This document shows positions 16,188 through 25,311 of a stretch of DNA of 64,000 nt, piece after piece (position 1 is the stretch's first letter; each line of letters begins with the position of its first letter). The position numbers and the translations under genes were made by a program. The stretch is from Bradyrhizobium ivorense (lineage in GTDB: Bacteria > Pseudomonadota > Alphaproteobacteria > Rhizobiales > Xanthobacteraceae): positions 248,001-312,000 of the forward strand of contig NZ_CAADFC020000016.1 of the NCBI RefSeq assembly GCF_900696085.1. Direction: 5' to 3'. The notes under the pieces were generated by a model that was not told where the DNA came from, made no database searches, and worked only from the letters and a program-made list of their open reading frames with translations.

Positions 16188-17354
16188 TCAATACGACTTC
16201 GGAAGGCCGAGCACCTTCTCGCCGATGAAGCTGAGGATCAGTTGCGGGCTGATCGGCGCGATGCGCGGGATCAGCGATTCCCGCAGGTAACGCTCGACGT
16301 GATATTCCTTGGCATAGCCGAAGCCGCCATGGGTCATCACCGCCTGTTCGCAGGCATGGAAGCCGGCTTCGGCGGCAAGATATTTTGCCGAATTCGCGGC
16401 CGGGCCGCACGGCAAATTCTGGTCGTATTGCCACCCGGCGCGCAGCACCATCAGCCAGGCCGCCTCGAGCTCCATCCAGCATTTCGCCAGCGGGTGCTGG
16501 ATCGCCTGGTTCATGCCGATCGGGCGGTTGAACACGATGCGGCCCTTGGCGTAGTCCAACGCCTTCTTCAGCGCGATCTGGCCGAGGCCGACGGCTTCGG
16601 CGGCGATCAGGATGCGCTCGGGGTTCATGCCGTGCAGAATGTATTCGAAGCCGCGGCCCTCGTCGCCGATGCGGTCTTCGACCGGAATTTCAAAATTCTC
16701 GAAGAACAGCTCGTTGGAATCGACCGGCTTGCGGCCCATCTTCTCGATCTCGTGCACGGTGACGCGCTCGCGGTCGAAATCGGTGTAGAACAGGCTGAGG
16801 CCGTGGGTCGGGCTGCGCACCTCCTCCAGCGGCGTGGTGCGCGCCAGCAGCAGGATCTTGTTGGCGACCTGCGCGGTCGAGATCCACACCTTCTGGCCGT
16901 TGACGATGTATTTGTCGCCCTGGCGCACCGCGCGCGTCTTGAGCTGGGTGGTGTTGAGGCCGGTGTTCGGCTCGGTCACCGCAAAGCAGGACTTGTCGCG
17001 GCCGTCGATGATCGGCGGCAGCATGCGCTGGCACTGCTCTTTCGTGCCGAACACCACCACCGGATTGAGCCCGAACACGTTCATGTGCACCGCCGAGGCG
17101 CCGGACATCCCGGCGCCCGACTCCGCGATGGTGCGCATCATGATCGCGGCATCGGTGATGCCGAGCCCGGAGCCGCCATATTCCTCGGGGATGCAGATGC
17201 CGAGCCAGCCGGCATCGGCCAACGCACGGTGAAAGTCGGCCGGGAAGCCGCCCTCCTTGTCCTTCTTCAGCCAGTAGGCATCGTCAAAGCGCGAGCAGAT
17301 TTTTGCGACGGCATCGCGGATCGATTCCTGGTTGGCCGAGAGTGCAAAATCCAT
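16188..17354 (-). CDS. Acyl-CoA dehydrogenase family protein
   Basis: A 388-residue flavoprotein that introduces an α,β double bond in an acyl-CoA, passing electrons to ETF. N-terminal helical domain (MDFALSANQESIRDAVAKIC..), middle β-domain with FAVTEPNTGLNTTQLKTRA and IVNGQKVWISTA (FAD binding), C-terminal helices with GRIVFNRPIGMNQAIQHPLA and THGGFGYAKEYHVERYLRE. The usual C-terminal catalytic Glu motif (YEGT) is missing: the sequence there is IPRIAPIS. A Glu in NPERILIAAE occupies the place used by isovaleryl-CoA-type dehydrogenases, which may be the base. The ATG at 17354 is chosen because the family N-terminus starts there; the longer frame runs into the CaiB gene. It starts 11 bases after that gene's stop. 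Confidence 0.9.
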   Translation of the reverse strand: MDFALSANQESIRDAVAKICSRFDDAYWLKKDKEGGFPADFHRALADAGWLGICIPEEYGGSGLGITDAAIMMRTIAESGAGMSGASAVHMNVFGLNPVVVFGTKEQCQRMLPPIIDGRDKSCFAVTEPNTGLNTTQLKTRAVRQGDKYIVNGQKVWISTAQVANKILLLARTTPLEEVRSPTHGLSLFYTDFDRERVTVHEIEKMGRKPVDSNELFFENFEIPVEDRIGDEGRGFEYILHGMNPERILIAAEAVGLGQIALKKALDYAKGRIVFNRPIGMNQAIQHPLAKCWMELEAAWLMVLRAGWQYDQNLPCGPAANSAKYLAAEAGFHACEQAVMTHGGFGYAKEYHVERYLRESLIPRIAPISPQLILSFIGEKVLGLPKSY

Positions 17355-17365
17355 CTGTCGTGCTC

Positions 17366-18568
17366 CTATGACTTTGCAGCGGACTTGACGACACCGTCGC
17401 GCACCATCGCCGCGATCTCGTCGTCGGAAAACCCTGCCTCGCGCAAGATCTCCGCGCTGTGCTCGCCGAGCCGCGGCGCGAGCCGGCTCGGCTCCACCTT
17501 GGTCTGTGACCACCGCGCCGAGGCCGTCATGCTGCGGATGCGGCCCTCGGTCGGATGGTCGACGACGGGAAACACGCCGGTCGCGACCATATGCGGGTCC
17601 TGCAGCAGGCTTTCGAGATCATGCATCGGCATGACAGGCACATCGGCCTTTTCGAGAATCGCGTTCCACTCGGCCGTGGTCTTGGTCTGCAGAATGCGCG
17701 CAAGCTCGGCGTAGACCACGTCGATATTGTTGGCGCGGCCGGCGAAGGTCGCAAACTTCGGATTGCTGCGCAGATCGTCGCGGCCGGTGGCCTTGAAGAA
17801 ATTCTCCCACTGCTTGTCGTTGTAGACGATCACACAGATGTAGCCGTCCAGCGTCTTGTACGGCCGCCGGTCCGGTGAGAGGTGGCGCGCATAGCCGCCC
17901 TTGTCGAGCGGCGGATCGTAGGTCAGCCCGCCCATGTGGTCGCCCATGACGAAGCCGGCCATGGTCTCGAACATCGGAATGTCGACGCGCTGGCCCTGCC
18001 CGGTGCGGTCGCGATGCACCAGGCTGGCGCAGATCGCGCCGACCGCGGTGAGACCGACGATGCGATCGACCAGCGCGTTCGGCACGTAGCGCGGCACGCC
18101 GTCCGAGGTCTGCGCCATCAGCGCCGGCAGCGCGGTGGCGCCCTGGATCAGGTCGTCATAGGCGGGTTTTGCGGCATACGGCCCTTCCTGGCCGAAGCCG
18201 AACACGCCGGCATAGATCAGCCGCGGATTGATTTGCGCGACCACGTCGTAGCCGAGCTGCAAGCGTGCCATCGCCTGCGGGCGCACGTTGTAGACCAGCA
18301 CGTCGGCGCCTGCGATCAGCCGCAGCACCGCCTCGCGCCCCGCGGGCTTCTTGAGGTCGAGACAGATCGAGCGCTTGCTGCGGTTGGTGTTGAGGAACAC
18401 CGGCCCCATGCCGGGATGCCGCGTCGGCCCGATCTGTCGCGTCACGTCGCCGTCGGGCGATTCCACCTTGATGACGTCGGCGCCGTAGTCGCCCAGCATC
18501 TGCGTGGCATAGGGTCCCATCAGCACGGTCGTCATGTCGACGACCTTGATGCCCTGCAGCGGTCCCAT
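17366..18568 (-). CDS. CaiB/BaiF family III CoA-transferase
   Basis: A 400-residue family III CoA-transferase, which moves CoA between carboxylic acids. The N-terminus GPLQGIKVVDMTTVLMGPYATQML and GADVIKVESPDGD are the classic opening. Later pieces are RSKRSICLDLKKPAGRE, YNVRPQAMARLGL-like residues (LQLGYDVV), and GQGQRVDIPMFETMAGF. At the position usually given as the catalytic Asp (…SMxDAV) this protein has Glu (MFET), which is also seen in other members of the superfamily. It lies directly upstream of the acyl-CoA dehydrogenase and downstream of a ligase, giving two alternative ways of activating acids in the same unit. The substrate is unknown. Confidence 0.9.
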   Translation of the reverse strand: MGPLQGIKVVDMTTVLMGPYATQMLGDYGADVIKVESPDGDVTRQIGPTRHPGMGPVFLNTNRSKRSICLDLKKPAGREAVLRLIAGADVLVYNVRPQAMARLQLGYDVVAQINPRLIYAGVFGFGQEGPYAAKPAYDDLIQGATALPALMAQTSDGVPRYVPNALVDRIVGLTAVGAICASLVHRDRTGQGQRVDIPMFETMAGFVMGDHMGGLTYDPPLDKGGYARHLSPDRRPYKTLDGYICVIVYNDKQWENFFKATGRDDLRSNPKFATFAGRANNIDVVYAELARILQTKTTAEWNAILEKADVPVMPMHDLESLLQDPHMVATGVFPVVDHPTEGRIRSMTASARWSQTKVEPSRLAPRLGEHSAEILREAGFSDDEIAAMVRDGVVKSAAKS

Positions 18569-18691
18569 CGTCCTGTGCGCTCCCGGCTGTTTTGGTTACG
18601 AACCTAGTAACGGGAGGTTTTTGCCAAGATCAAGCTGCGCCGGGCGTATGGCCGCATGCGCACCGGCCGCAGTTCCGCAGGGCGGGCAAAG

Positions 18692-18898
18692 CTAGGGCGA
18701 GCCGCCCGTCATCGCGTCGCGCGCCGCCACCAGCTTTTCCAGCTCCGCGTTCTGCTGCTCGATGCGCTGGGAGATGCGCTCCTCGACCTCGGCTCCGGAG
18801 GCAGCCGCGGCCTGCTCGATCAATTGCCTGATGTTGTCGCGCAGGATCGCGATGCGATTATTCAGTTCGGATAGCGACAGCGAAGTTTCAATACTCAT
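18692..18898 (-). CDS. Small coiled-coil hypothetical protein
   Basis: A 68-residue, acidic, all-helical protein (MSIETSLSLSELNNRIAILR..). Heptad-like hydrophobic spacing through INRI..NIRQLIEQ..ERISQRIEQQNAELEKLVAAR suggests a coiled coil or helical hairpin. There is no signal peptide, metal motif or recognisable domain. It lies in the minus-strand acyl-CoA cluster between the ligase and CaiB genes, 51 bases after the ligase stop, but nothing links it to that chemistry. Codon use looks like its neighbours and the length is sensible for a real gene. Confidence 0.7.
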   Translation of the reverse strand: MSIETSLSLSELNNRIAILRDNIRQLIEQAAAASGAEVEERISQRIEQQNAELEKLVAARDAMTGGSP

Positions 18899-18949
18899 GG
18901 ACCGTTCTCCGGGTGACCGGCGTAGATTAGCGCGGCCGGGCGCTGCGGC

Positions 18950-20482
18950 CTATCCCTTCGCCATCATCTCGCGCAGCGTGGTTTTCAGCACCTTGCCATA
19001 ATTGTTCTTCGGCAGCGCATCGAGATAGACATAGCGCTTCGGCCGCTTGAACCGGGCGATCGAGGCGAGGCAGTGCGCGTTGAGCTTGCCGTCATCGGCC
19101 ACGGCCCCGTCCGCCAGCACGACGCAGGCGACGACGATCTCACCCCATTCCGGGTCCGGCACGCCAATCGCCGAGACCTCGCGGACATCGGGATGGGTCA
19201 GCAGGGCTTCCTCGACCTCGCGCGGGTAGATGTTGGTGCCGCCGGAGATGATCACGTCCTTGGAGCGGTCCGACAACGTCAGGAAGCCGTCGGCGTCGAG
19301 CCGGCCGACGTCGCCGGTGCGCAGCCAGCCGTCCCGCAGCGTCTCGGCATTGGCCTTCGGGTTGTTCCAGTAGCCGAGCATGACGGTCGCGCCCTTGACC
19401 TCGATCTCGCCGGTCTCGCCGGCCGGCAAGGGATTGGAGTCCTTGTCGGTGATCCGCACGGTGACGACGCTCTGCGCTGACCCGACCGAGGCCAGCCGTT
19501 CGAGGTAGCGCGGGTGATCGCTGCGCCGGTGCCACTCGCGCGACAGCGCGGTGATGGTCATCGGCGACTCGCCCTGGCCGTAGATCTGCACGAAGCGCTG
19601 GCCCATGGTCGCGATCGCATCGCGGATGTCGGCGGTATACATCGGTCCGCCGCCATAGATGATGGTGCGCAGCCCCTCGCCGTTCTCGCCGCGCCTCTTC
19701 GCGGCATCGACCAGGCGGCGCACCATGGTCGGCGCGGCGAACATCACGACGTTGTCGAGCTGGCGGCCGAGGTTGAGCACCTCGTCGGGATCGAAGCCGC
19801 CGGATTCCGGCACGACGTGGCGGCCGCCCATCCTGACATGCGGGAAATTGTAGAGGCCGGCGCCGTGCGAAATCGGGGCGGCATAGAGCGAGGCGTCGTT
19901 CGGCGTCGCCGGATCGACATCGGCGAGATAGCACAGCGACATCGCGAGCAGATTGCCGTGGCTCAGCATGACGCCCTTGGGCCGGCCGGTGGTGCCCGAG
20001 GTGTAGAACAGCCAGGCGAGATCGTGGGTCTCGCGCGGCAGCGGCGCCGGCGCGCCCTCGCCGCTGCGCATCGCCTTGTAGGCGTCGCTGTCGACCAACA
20101 GCATGGTCATGCCGGCGGGACAATCGTCCTTGGCTTCGGTCAGCGCGTCGATCGTGTCATCGGAGACGAAGGCGAGCTTGGCGCCGCCATTGCCGCAGAT
20201 CCAGGCCGCCTCGCGGCCGTGGAGCTTTGCGTTGATCGGGATCGCGGCGGCGCCGATCCACCAAATGCCGTAGAGGCATTCGAGATATTGCGTGCAGTTC
20301 GACGCGAACAGCGCGACGCGGTCGCCGGCGGCAATGCCGTGATCGCGCGCCAGCGCCGCCCCGATCGAGGCGGCGCGGCGGGCGAAGGTTGCGTAATCGG
20401 CGTCGAGGTCGAAACCGGTCAGCAGCGCCGGCGCGTCGGGACGCGCCCGCGCCGTCGCCGCCAGCCATTCGGCAATGTTCAT
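18950..20482 (-). CDS. AMP-dependent acyl-CoA synthetase/ligase
   Basis: A 510-residue ANL-superfamily ligase that adenylates a carboxylic acid and forms its CoA thioester. The P-loop-like motif is LFYTSGTTGRPKGVMLSH, the A5-like segment IYGQGESPMT, the hinge and ATP motif LRTGDVGRLDADGFLTL followed by DRSKDVIISGGTNIYPREVE, and the C-terminal catalytic Lys is in PKNNYGKVLKTTL. Length is normal for medium-chain or aromatic acyl-CoA ligases. The gene starts 17 bases after the thiolase stop in the same direction, so this is an operon for activating and degrading an imported or internal acid. I cannot choose between fatty and aromatic substrates. Confidence 0.92.
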   Translation of the reverse strand: MNIAEWLAATARARPDAPALLTGFDLDADYATFARRAASIGAALARDHGIAAGDRVALFASNCTQYLECLYGIWWIGAAAIPINAKLHGREAAWICGNGGAKLAFVSDDTIDALTEAKDDCPAGMTMLLVDSDAYKAMRSGEGAPAPLPRETHDLAWLFYTSGTTGRPKGVMLSHGNLLAMSLCYLADVDPATPNDASLYAAPISHGAGLYNFPHVRMGGRHVVPESGGFDPDEVLNLGRQLDNVVMFAAPTMVRRLVDAAKRRGENGEGLRTIIYGGGPMYTADIRDAIATMGQRFVQIYGQGESPMTITALSREWHRRSDHPRYLERLASVGSAQSVVTVRITDKDSNPLPAGETGEIEVKGATVMLGYWNNPKANAETLRDGWLRTGDVGRLDADGFLTLSDRSKDVIISGGTNIYPREVEEALLTHPDVREVSAIGVPDPEWGEIVVACVVLADGAVADDGKLNAHCLASIARFKRPKRYVYLDALPKNNYGKVLKTTLREMMAKG

Positions 20483-20499
20483 CGCCGAACGCCCTGCCC

Positions 20500-21672
20500 T
20501 TACTTCGCCGGCTCGAGGATCGAGACGTAGTTGGCGACCGCGGCGCCGCCCATGTTGAAGATGCCGCCGAGCTGCGCGTTCTTGAGCTGCATGCCCTCCG
20601 GCGCCTGGCCCGTGAGCTGCATCGCGCTCATCACGTGCATGGAAACGCCGGTGGCGCCGATCGGATGGCCCTTGGCCTTGAGGCCGCCGGACGGATTGAC
20701 CGGCAGCTTGCCGTCCTTCTGGGTCCAGCCTTCCATGATCGCGCGGGCGCCCTGCCCCTTCGGCGTCAGGCCCATCGCTTCATATTCGATCAGCTCGGCG
20801 ACGGTGAAGCAGTCATGGGTCTCGACAAAGGAGAGATCGGAGAGCTGCAGGCCGCCCTTCTGCAGCGCGCGCTGCCAGGCGGTGGTGCAGCCTTCGAACT
20901 GCAGGATGTCGCGCTTCGACATCGGCAGGAAATCCTGCGCATGGGCGGTAGCGCGGATGTTCACCGCCTTGCCCATGGTTTTGGCGGTCTCGGCGTCGGT
21001 CAGCACCAGCGCCGCGGCGCCATCCGACACCAGCGAGCAGTCGGTGCGCTTCAAGGGACCGGCGACGAACGGGTTCTTCTCGCTCTCGGCGCGGCAGAAC
21101 TCGAAGCCAAAATCCTTGCGCATCTGCGCATAGGGATTGGCGACGCCGTTCTTGTGGTTCTTGGCGGCAATCATCGCCAGCGCGTCCGACTGGTCGCCAT
21201 ATTTCTGGAAATAGGCCTGCGCGATCTTGCCGAACACGCCGGCGAAGCCGCCGACCGTGTCGCCGTCCTCGGGCAGATACGACGCCTTCAAGAGGTTCTT
21301 GCCGATCTCCGGGCCCGGCGTCCGGGTCATCTGCTCGACGCCGACCACCAGCACGATCTTCGCCGCACCGGCCTCGATGGCGCGGATGCCCTGATGCACC
21401 GCGGCGGAACCGGTCGCACAGGCGTTCTCGACCCGAGTGGTCGGCTTGAAGCGCAGCGCGGGATTGGCCTGCAGCACCAGTGAGGCTGTAAAATCCTGCG
21501 GCGAGAAGCCGGCGTTGAAATGGCCGAGCATGATCTCGTCGACATCGGACGCCGCAATGCCGGCATCGGCCAGCGCCTCGTTGGCGACCTTGACGACGAG
21601 GCCCTCGACGGTCTCCGCGTCGAATTTTCCGAATGGCGTGTGCGCCCAACCCACGATGCTGGCGGCGGTCAT
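20500..21672 (-). CDS. Thiolase family protein (acetyl-CoA acetyltransferase type)
   Basis: A 390-residue thiolase. The nucleophilic Cys is present in TRVENACATGSAAVHQG (Cys85), and the second loop NPSGGLKAKGHPIGATG carries the catalytic His. The C-terminal loop reads GGIFNMGGAA, not the CxGG of classical biosynthetic thiolases, placing it nearer the SCP2-like branch. It would cleave a 3-ketoacyl-CoA at the end of a β-oxidation-like route. It is the first gene of the minus-strand acyl-CoA cluster. A 7-bp hairpin covers its ribosome binding site. Contrast with the Cys-less thiolase-like protein further down the same cluster. Confidence 0.92.
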   Translation of the reverse strand: MTAASIVGWAHTPFGKFDAETVEGLVVKVANEALADAGIAASDVDEIMLGHFNAGFSPQDFTASLVLQANPALRFKPTTRVENACATGSAAVHQGIRAIEAGAAKIVLVVGVEQMTRTPGPEIGKNLLKASYLPEDGDTVGGFAGVFGKIAQAYFQKYGDQSDALAMIAAKNHKNGVANPYAQMRKDFGFEFCRAESEKNPFVAGPLKRTDCSLVSDGAAALVLTDAETAKTMGKAVNIRATAHAQDFLPMSKRDILQFEGCTTAWQRALQKGGLQLSDLSFVETHDCFTVAELIEYEAMGLTPKGQGARAIMEGWTQKDGKLPVNPSGGLKAKGHPIGATGVSMHVMSAMQLTGQAPEGMQLKNAQLGGIFNMGGAAVANYVSILEPAK

Positions 21673-21680
21673 GGCCGTAT

Positions 21681-21702
21681 CTCCCTGTTCCTGTTCAGGG
21701 AG
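21681..21702. promoter_or_regulatory. Hairpin overlapping the thiolase ribosome site / end of the sugar operon
   Basis: CTCCCTG (21681-21687) pairs with CAGGGAG (21696-21702). On the minus strand it lies just after the KDPG aldolase stop (21718), and its 3' arm includes the AGGGAG ribosome site for the thiolase ATG at 21672. It could end the upstream operon or control thiolase translation. Confidence 0.5.
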
Positions 21703-21717
21703 TTATGTAACCTACCT

Positions 21718-22368
21718 TCAGGCCGATTTCAGCGTTTTCATCGCCTTCGCACACATGGCGGTTATGCCGGCCCAATTGCCGGCGCGGATGTCGGAGGCCG
21801 GGCACAGCCAGGACCCGCCGACCGCCAGCACGTTCGGCTCGGCGAGCCAGGTTGCGGCATTGGCCTCGCTGACGCCGCCGGTCGGGCAAACCCTGACGTT
21901 CGGGAACGGTCCTGCCAGCGCCCGCAGTGCCTTGATACCGCCGGCCTGCTCGGCCGGAAAGAATTTGACCACGTCAAAGCCGTCCGCCAGCGCCTGCATC
22001 AGCTCGGACGCGGTCGCGATCCCTGGCGCAAACGGCAGCCGGCTCGCTGCTGCCGCCTGCAACAGCTCGGGTGTCGCGCCGGGGCTGATGCCGAACCTGG
22101 CCCCGAGCGCCTCGGCGCGCGCCAGATCCTCGCCGTTGAGGATGGTGCCGATGCCGACGATCGCTTCGGGCACCTCGGCGATGATGGCTTTGGCGGCATC
22201 GGCTGCGACCGGCGTCCGTAGCGTCACCTCGAGCGTACGAACGCCGCCGGCGACCAGCGCCCGGGCGAGCGGCACTGCGTCCTCCAGCCGTTCGATGGTC
22301 AGCACCGGGATCACGGTGGCCTGGCGGATCAGATCGGCGATCCGGGCCTGCTTGGGGTTCGCGGTCAT
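21718..22368 (-). CDS. eda: 2-dehydro-3-deoxy-6-phosphogluconate (KDPG) aldolase
   Basis: A 216-residue class I aldolase that splits KDPG (or KDPGal) into pyruvate and glyceraldehyde 3-phosphate. Family landmarks are VIPVLTIERLEDAVPLARAL, the Glu in LEVTLRTPVA, VGIGTILN, PFAPGIATASEL and the Schiff-base Lys in FDVVKFFPAE, then VCPTGGVSEANAA. Length is right for Eda. The ATG overlaps the stop of the kinase gene as ATGA, so the two are translationally coupled, as expected for consecutive steps. It is the last gene of the ABC/sugar-acid operon that starts at 28832. Confidence 0.94.
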   Translation of the reverse strand: MTANPKQARIADLIRQATVIPVLTIERLEDAVPLARALVAGGVRTLEVTLRTPVAADAAKAIIAEVPEAIVGIGTILNGEDLARAEALGARFGISPGATPELLQAAAASRLPFAPGIATASELMQALADGFDVVKFFPAEQAGGIKALRALAGPFPNVRVCPTGGVSEANAATWLAEPNVLAVGGSWLCPASDIRAGNWAGITAMCAKAMKTLKSA

Positions 22369-23321
22369 TGGGAGGCCTTGCGGGAGGTTGAGGGCCGTGA
22401 CGCCTTCTTCGGCGGCATGGCGTAGCGGGGAATGATCGCGCCGGGATAGCCCACCACGACGCCGGCGAGACGATGGCCGGCGCGCGCGGCATCCTCGGGC
22501 GCGGCACCACCGAGGCGCGCGGCGAGATAGGCGGCGGCAAAACTGTCGCCGGCCGCCGTGGTGTCGACCACGGGTTTTATGAGCGGTTCCGCCCTCACCT
22601 CGCGCGTCGCGCCGGCGGCGCGCAGGATGCAGGCGGGCTCGGCAAGCTTCAGCACCACCTCCGGGCTCGATATGCCCGCGAGCAGTGCGGTATGGCTCTC
22701 TCCGGGATAGAGCGGCGCCAGATCTTCGGTCGAGGCGAGCACGATATCGGCGGCCTCGAACGCGCTGGAGAAGACCTTGCGCGCGACATTGAGGTCGGGC
22801 CAGCCGCGCGCCCGGAAATTGGTGTCGAATGCGAAGCGCGTGCCCAGGAGCCGCGCGCGCTTCAGCGCCGCCATCAGCCGGTCGCGGCCATCCTGGCGCA
22901 TGATCGAGAGCGTGATCGCCGAGAGATAGACGATGTCGTAGCTCGCGAGCGAGTTCAGGATGTCGTCGGTCTCGGGCAGATCCATCAGCTCGCGCGCCGC
23001 CGCGCTGTCGCGCCAATGGAAGAACCGCCGCTCGCCCTTGTCGTCGGTCTGGATCAGATAGAGCCCGGGGAGCTTGCCGGCCAGCCGCGCGACCCGCTTG
23101 GTGCCGATGCCTTCCGCCGCCCAGCCCGCGATCATCTCGTCGCTCAACGCATCGTCGCCGAGCGCGGTGATGTAATCGACATCGACGCCGAGCCGCGACA
23201 GGTAGACCGCGGTGTTGAGTGTGTCGCCGCCGTAGCCACGCGAATACAGGCCGCCGGGCTGCGCACCGGGACCCTGGCGCAGCTCGATCATGCATTCGCC
23301 GATGCTGGCAACCCTGGTCAT
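22365..23321 (-). CDS. kdgK: 2-dehydro-3-deoxygluconokinase (PfkB family)
   Basis: A 318-residue ribokinase-fold sugar kinase. The N-terminus MTRVASIGECMIELRQ is typical of KdgK, with substrate-binding YGGDTLNTAVYLSRLG and the ATP/anion-hole motif DTTAAGDSFAAAYLAARLGG near the C-terminus, whose Asp is the catalytic base. It phosphorylates 2-keto-3-deoxygluconate (or the galacto epimer) to the substrate of the aldolase encoded just after it. Coupling to eda by ATGA overlap supports that pairing. It follows the DenD-like gene by 30 bases. Confidence 0.92.
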   Translation of the reverse strand: MTRVASIGECMIELRQGPGAQPGGLYSRGYGGDTLNTAVYLSRLGVDVDYITALGDDALSDEMIAGWAAEGIGTKRVARLAGKLPGLYLIQTDDKGERRFFHWRDSAAARELMDLPETDDILNSLASYDIVYLSAITLSIMRQDGRDRLMAALKRARLLGTRFAFDTNFRARGWPDLNVARKVFSSAFEAADIVLASTEDLAPLYPGESHTALLAGISSPEVVLKLAEPACILRAAGATREVRAEPLIKPVVDTTAAGDSFAAAYLAARLGGAAPEDAARAGHRLAGVVVGYPGAIIPRYAMPPKKASRPSTSRKASQ

Positions 23322-23351
23322 CGCACGCGCCGTGTTCGCCCGGACGTTGCC

Positions 23352-24338
23352 TCAGGCGGCGAACTTGCCGCCGAGTTCGTCCTCGATGTGGATGCGGATG
23401 ATATCATCAAACGTCTTCTCGGCCGTGGTGAAGCCGAGCTTGAGCGCGCGGTCGGCGACGAAATCGCGCGGCCAGCCCGAGACGATCCCGATGATGGTCG
23501 GATCGGGCACCCGCTTGATGCGCGCGACCACGTTCTTGCCGGCGACGCGCTCCAGCGCCGCGATCTGCTCGCCGACGGTGACCGACATGCCGGGCATGCT
23601 GAGATTGCGCCGCGGGCCCATGGCGTCGAGGTCCATGGTGCCGGCGTGGACCAGGAAGCCGACCGCCGATTTCGGCGAGGCGTGCCAGTGCCGCACATCC
23701 TCGGAGACCGGCAGGATCGCCTCCTCGCCCGCGAGCGGCTCGCGGATGATGTTGGAGAAGAAGCCGGAGGCCGCCTTGTTCGGCTTGCCCGGCCGCACGC
23801 AGATCGTCGGCAGGCGGATCGAGATGCCGTCGAGCAGGCCCTTGCGGGTGTAGTCGTTGATCAGCAGCTCGCAGATCGACTTCTGCGTGCCGTAGCTGGT
23901 CAGCGGCGTGTGGAAGAACTCGTCGCCGATCTTTTCCGGGAACGGCGCGCCGAACACCGCAATCGAGGAGGTGAACACCAGCCGCGGCTTGTAGCCGCCG
24001 CCGACGGCGCGGATCGCGTCGATCAGATAGCGGGTGCCGTCGAGGTTGATGCGATAGCCCTTGTCGAACTCGGCCTCCGCCTCACCCGAGACGATGGCGG
24101 CGAGATGGAAGATCACGTCCGGCCGCTCGGCGATCAAAGGCACTGCTGCGCCGGCATCGGCGAAGTCGGAGCCGATCACCTTGACCGGAATCTTGGCGCC
24201 CGCGGGCTTCTGCGGCTCGACCACGTCCTGCAGCGTCATCATGCCGATGTCGCGGTTGCCGAGCCGTCCCTCGCGCAGCAGACGCTCCGTCAGCTTGCGT
24301 CCGACCATACCGGCGGCGCCGAGAATCAGAATGTGCAC
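23352..24338 (-). CDS. denD: NAD-dependent epimerase/dehydratase family; D-erythronate dehydrogenase-like
   Basis: A 328-residue extended short-chain dehydrogenase. The NAD motif is ILGAAGMVGRKL, followed by FHLAAIVSGEAEAEFDKGYRIN and the catalytic YGTQK (YxxxK) with Ser in VFTSSIAVFG. The substrate loop RLPTICVRPGKPNKAASGF matches my memory of DenD, which oxidises D-erythronate (or related tetronates) at C2 or C3. Here the gene sits inside a KDG kinase/KDPG aldolase operon without the OtnC/OtnI/tetronate-kinase partners of the erythronate pathway, so it may oxidise a different polyol acid. Confidence in the family is high; in the exact substrate it is moderate. Confidence 0.82.
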   Translation of the reverse strand: MHILILGAAGMVGRKLTERLLREGRLGNRDIGMMTLQDVVEPQKPAGAKIPVKVIGSDFADAGAAVPLIAERPDVIFHLAAIVSGEAEAEFDKGYRINLDGTRYLIDAIRAVGGGYKPRLVFTSSIAVFGAPFPEKIGDEFFHTPLTSYGTQKSICELLINDYTRKGLLDGISIRLPTICVRPGKPNKAASGFFSNIIREPLAGEEAILPVSEDVRHWHASPKSAVGFLVHAGTMDLDAMGPRRNLSMPGMSVTVGEQIAALERVAGKNVVARIKRVPDPTIIGIVSGWPRDFVADRALKLGFTTAEKTFDDIIRIHIEDELGGKFAA

Positions 24339-24387
24339 GACCCTGCTCCTTTTCTTCTGTTCGAATTCAGACGCGGGCCTTGTGCGC

Positions 24388-25311
24388 TCATTCCTTCACG
24401 GCGCCGGTCATCGCCGAGACATAATGCTCAACGAAGAAGGCGTAAAGAATAACCAGCGGCAGCGAGCCGCATAGCGCCCCTGCCATCAGCGAACCCCAGC
24501 GATAGATGTCGCCGTCAACGAATTCGTTGACGATGGCGACCGGCACCGTCTTGTTCGGGGTCGATTGCAGGAACGTCAGCGCGTAGATGAACTCGTTCCA
24601 GCACAGCGTGAAGCAGAAGATGAAGGCCGAGATCAGGCCGGGCACAGCGAGCGGCAGCACGATCTTGATCAGGATCTGCCAGCGGCTGGCGCCGTCGATC
24701 AGCGCGCATTCCTCGAGCTCGAACGGGATGGTCTTGAAATAGCCCATCAACAACCAGGTCGAGAACGGGATCAGGATGGTCGGATAGGTCAGGATCAGCG
24801 CCAAGGGCGAATCGAACAGGCCGTACTGGAACACGACGGTTGCCAGCGGAATGAACAGGATCGAAGGCGGCACGAGGTACGCCAGGAAGATCAGGCCGCC
24901 GACCAGATTGGCACCCTTGTAGCGCAGCCGCACGATCGCATAAGCCGCGAGCACGCTGGCGATGATCGACAGCACGGTGGCGCCGATCGCCACATACATC
25001 GTGTTCCAGAGCCAGTGCGGATAGTAGCTCTCGAACAGCAGCTTGTGGATGTGCTTGAAGGTCGGACTCCAGGTCCAGAACGGATTGAATTTTTCGAGAT
25101 CGAGCAGTTGCTCGTCCGGTTTGATGGCGGTCAGCGCCATCCAGTAGAACGGGAACAGCAGGATCACGACGATGATCGAGAGCGGCAGATAGAGCGTCAC
25201 GATCCGCCGCGGCACCGACTGCAGGTAGCTCATGCCCTCGCTGTTGTCGACGCGGGCCGACGTCGACAGGATGGACTTGAGGTCGACCTTCTGTGCAGGA
25301 AGATCAGTCAT
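24388..25311 (-). CDS. Carbohydrate ABC transporter permease (MalG type)
   Basis: A 307-residue inner-membrane permease with six predicted helices after an ~35-residue cytoplasmic N-terminus. The EAA coupling loop to the ATPase is ECALIDGASRWQILIKIVLP, and the C-terminus ends with ALCGSLPLVILYAFFVEHYVSAMTGAVKE, the usual MalG-type tail. It pairs with the MalF-type permease encoded upstream, whose 3' end it overlaps by eight bases. The pair forms the pore of a CUT1-type sugar importer. Confidence 0.92.
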   Translation of the reverse strand: MTDLPAQKVDLKSILSTSARVDNSEGMSYLQSVPRRIVTLYLPLSIIVVILLFPFYWMALTAIKPDEQLLDLEKFNPFWTWSPTFKHIHKLLFESYYPHWLWNTMYVAIGATVLSIIASVLAAYAIVRLRYKGANLVGGLIFLAYLVPPSILFIPLATVVFQYGLFDSPLALILTYPTILIPFSTWLLMGYFKTIPFELEECALIDGASRWQILIKIVLPLAVPGLISAFIFCFTLCWNEFIYALTFLQSTPNKTVPVAIVNEFVDGDIYRWGSLMAGALCGSLPLVILYAFFVEHYVSAMTGAVKE

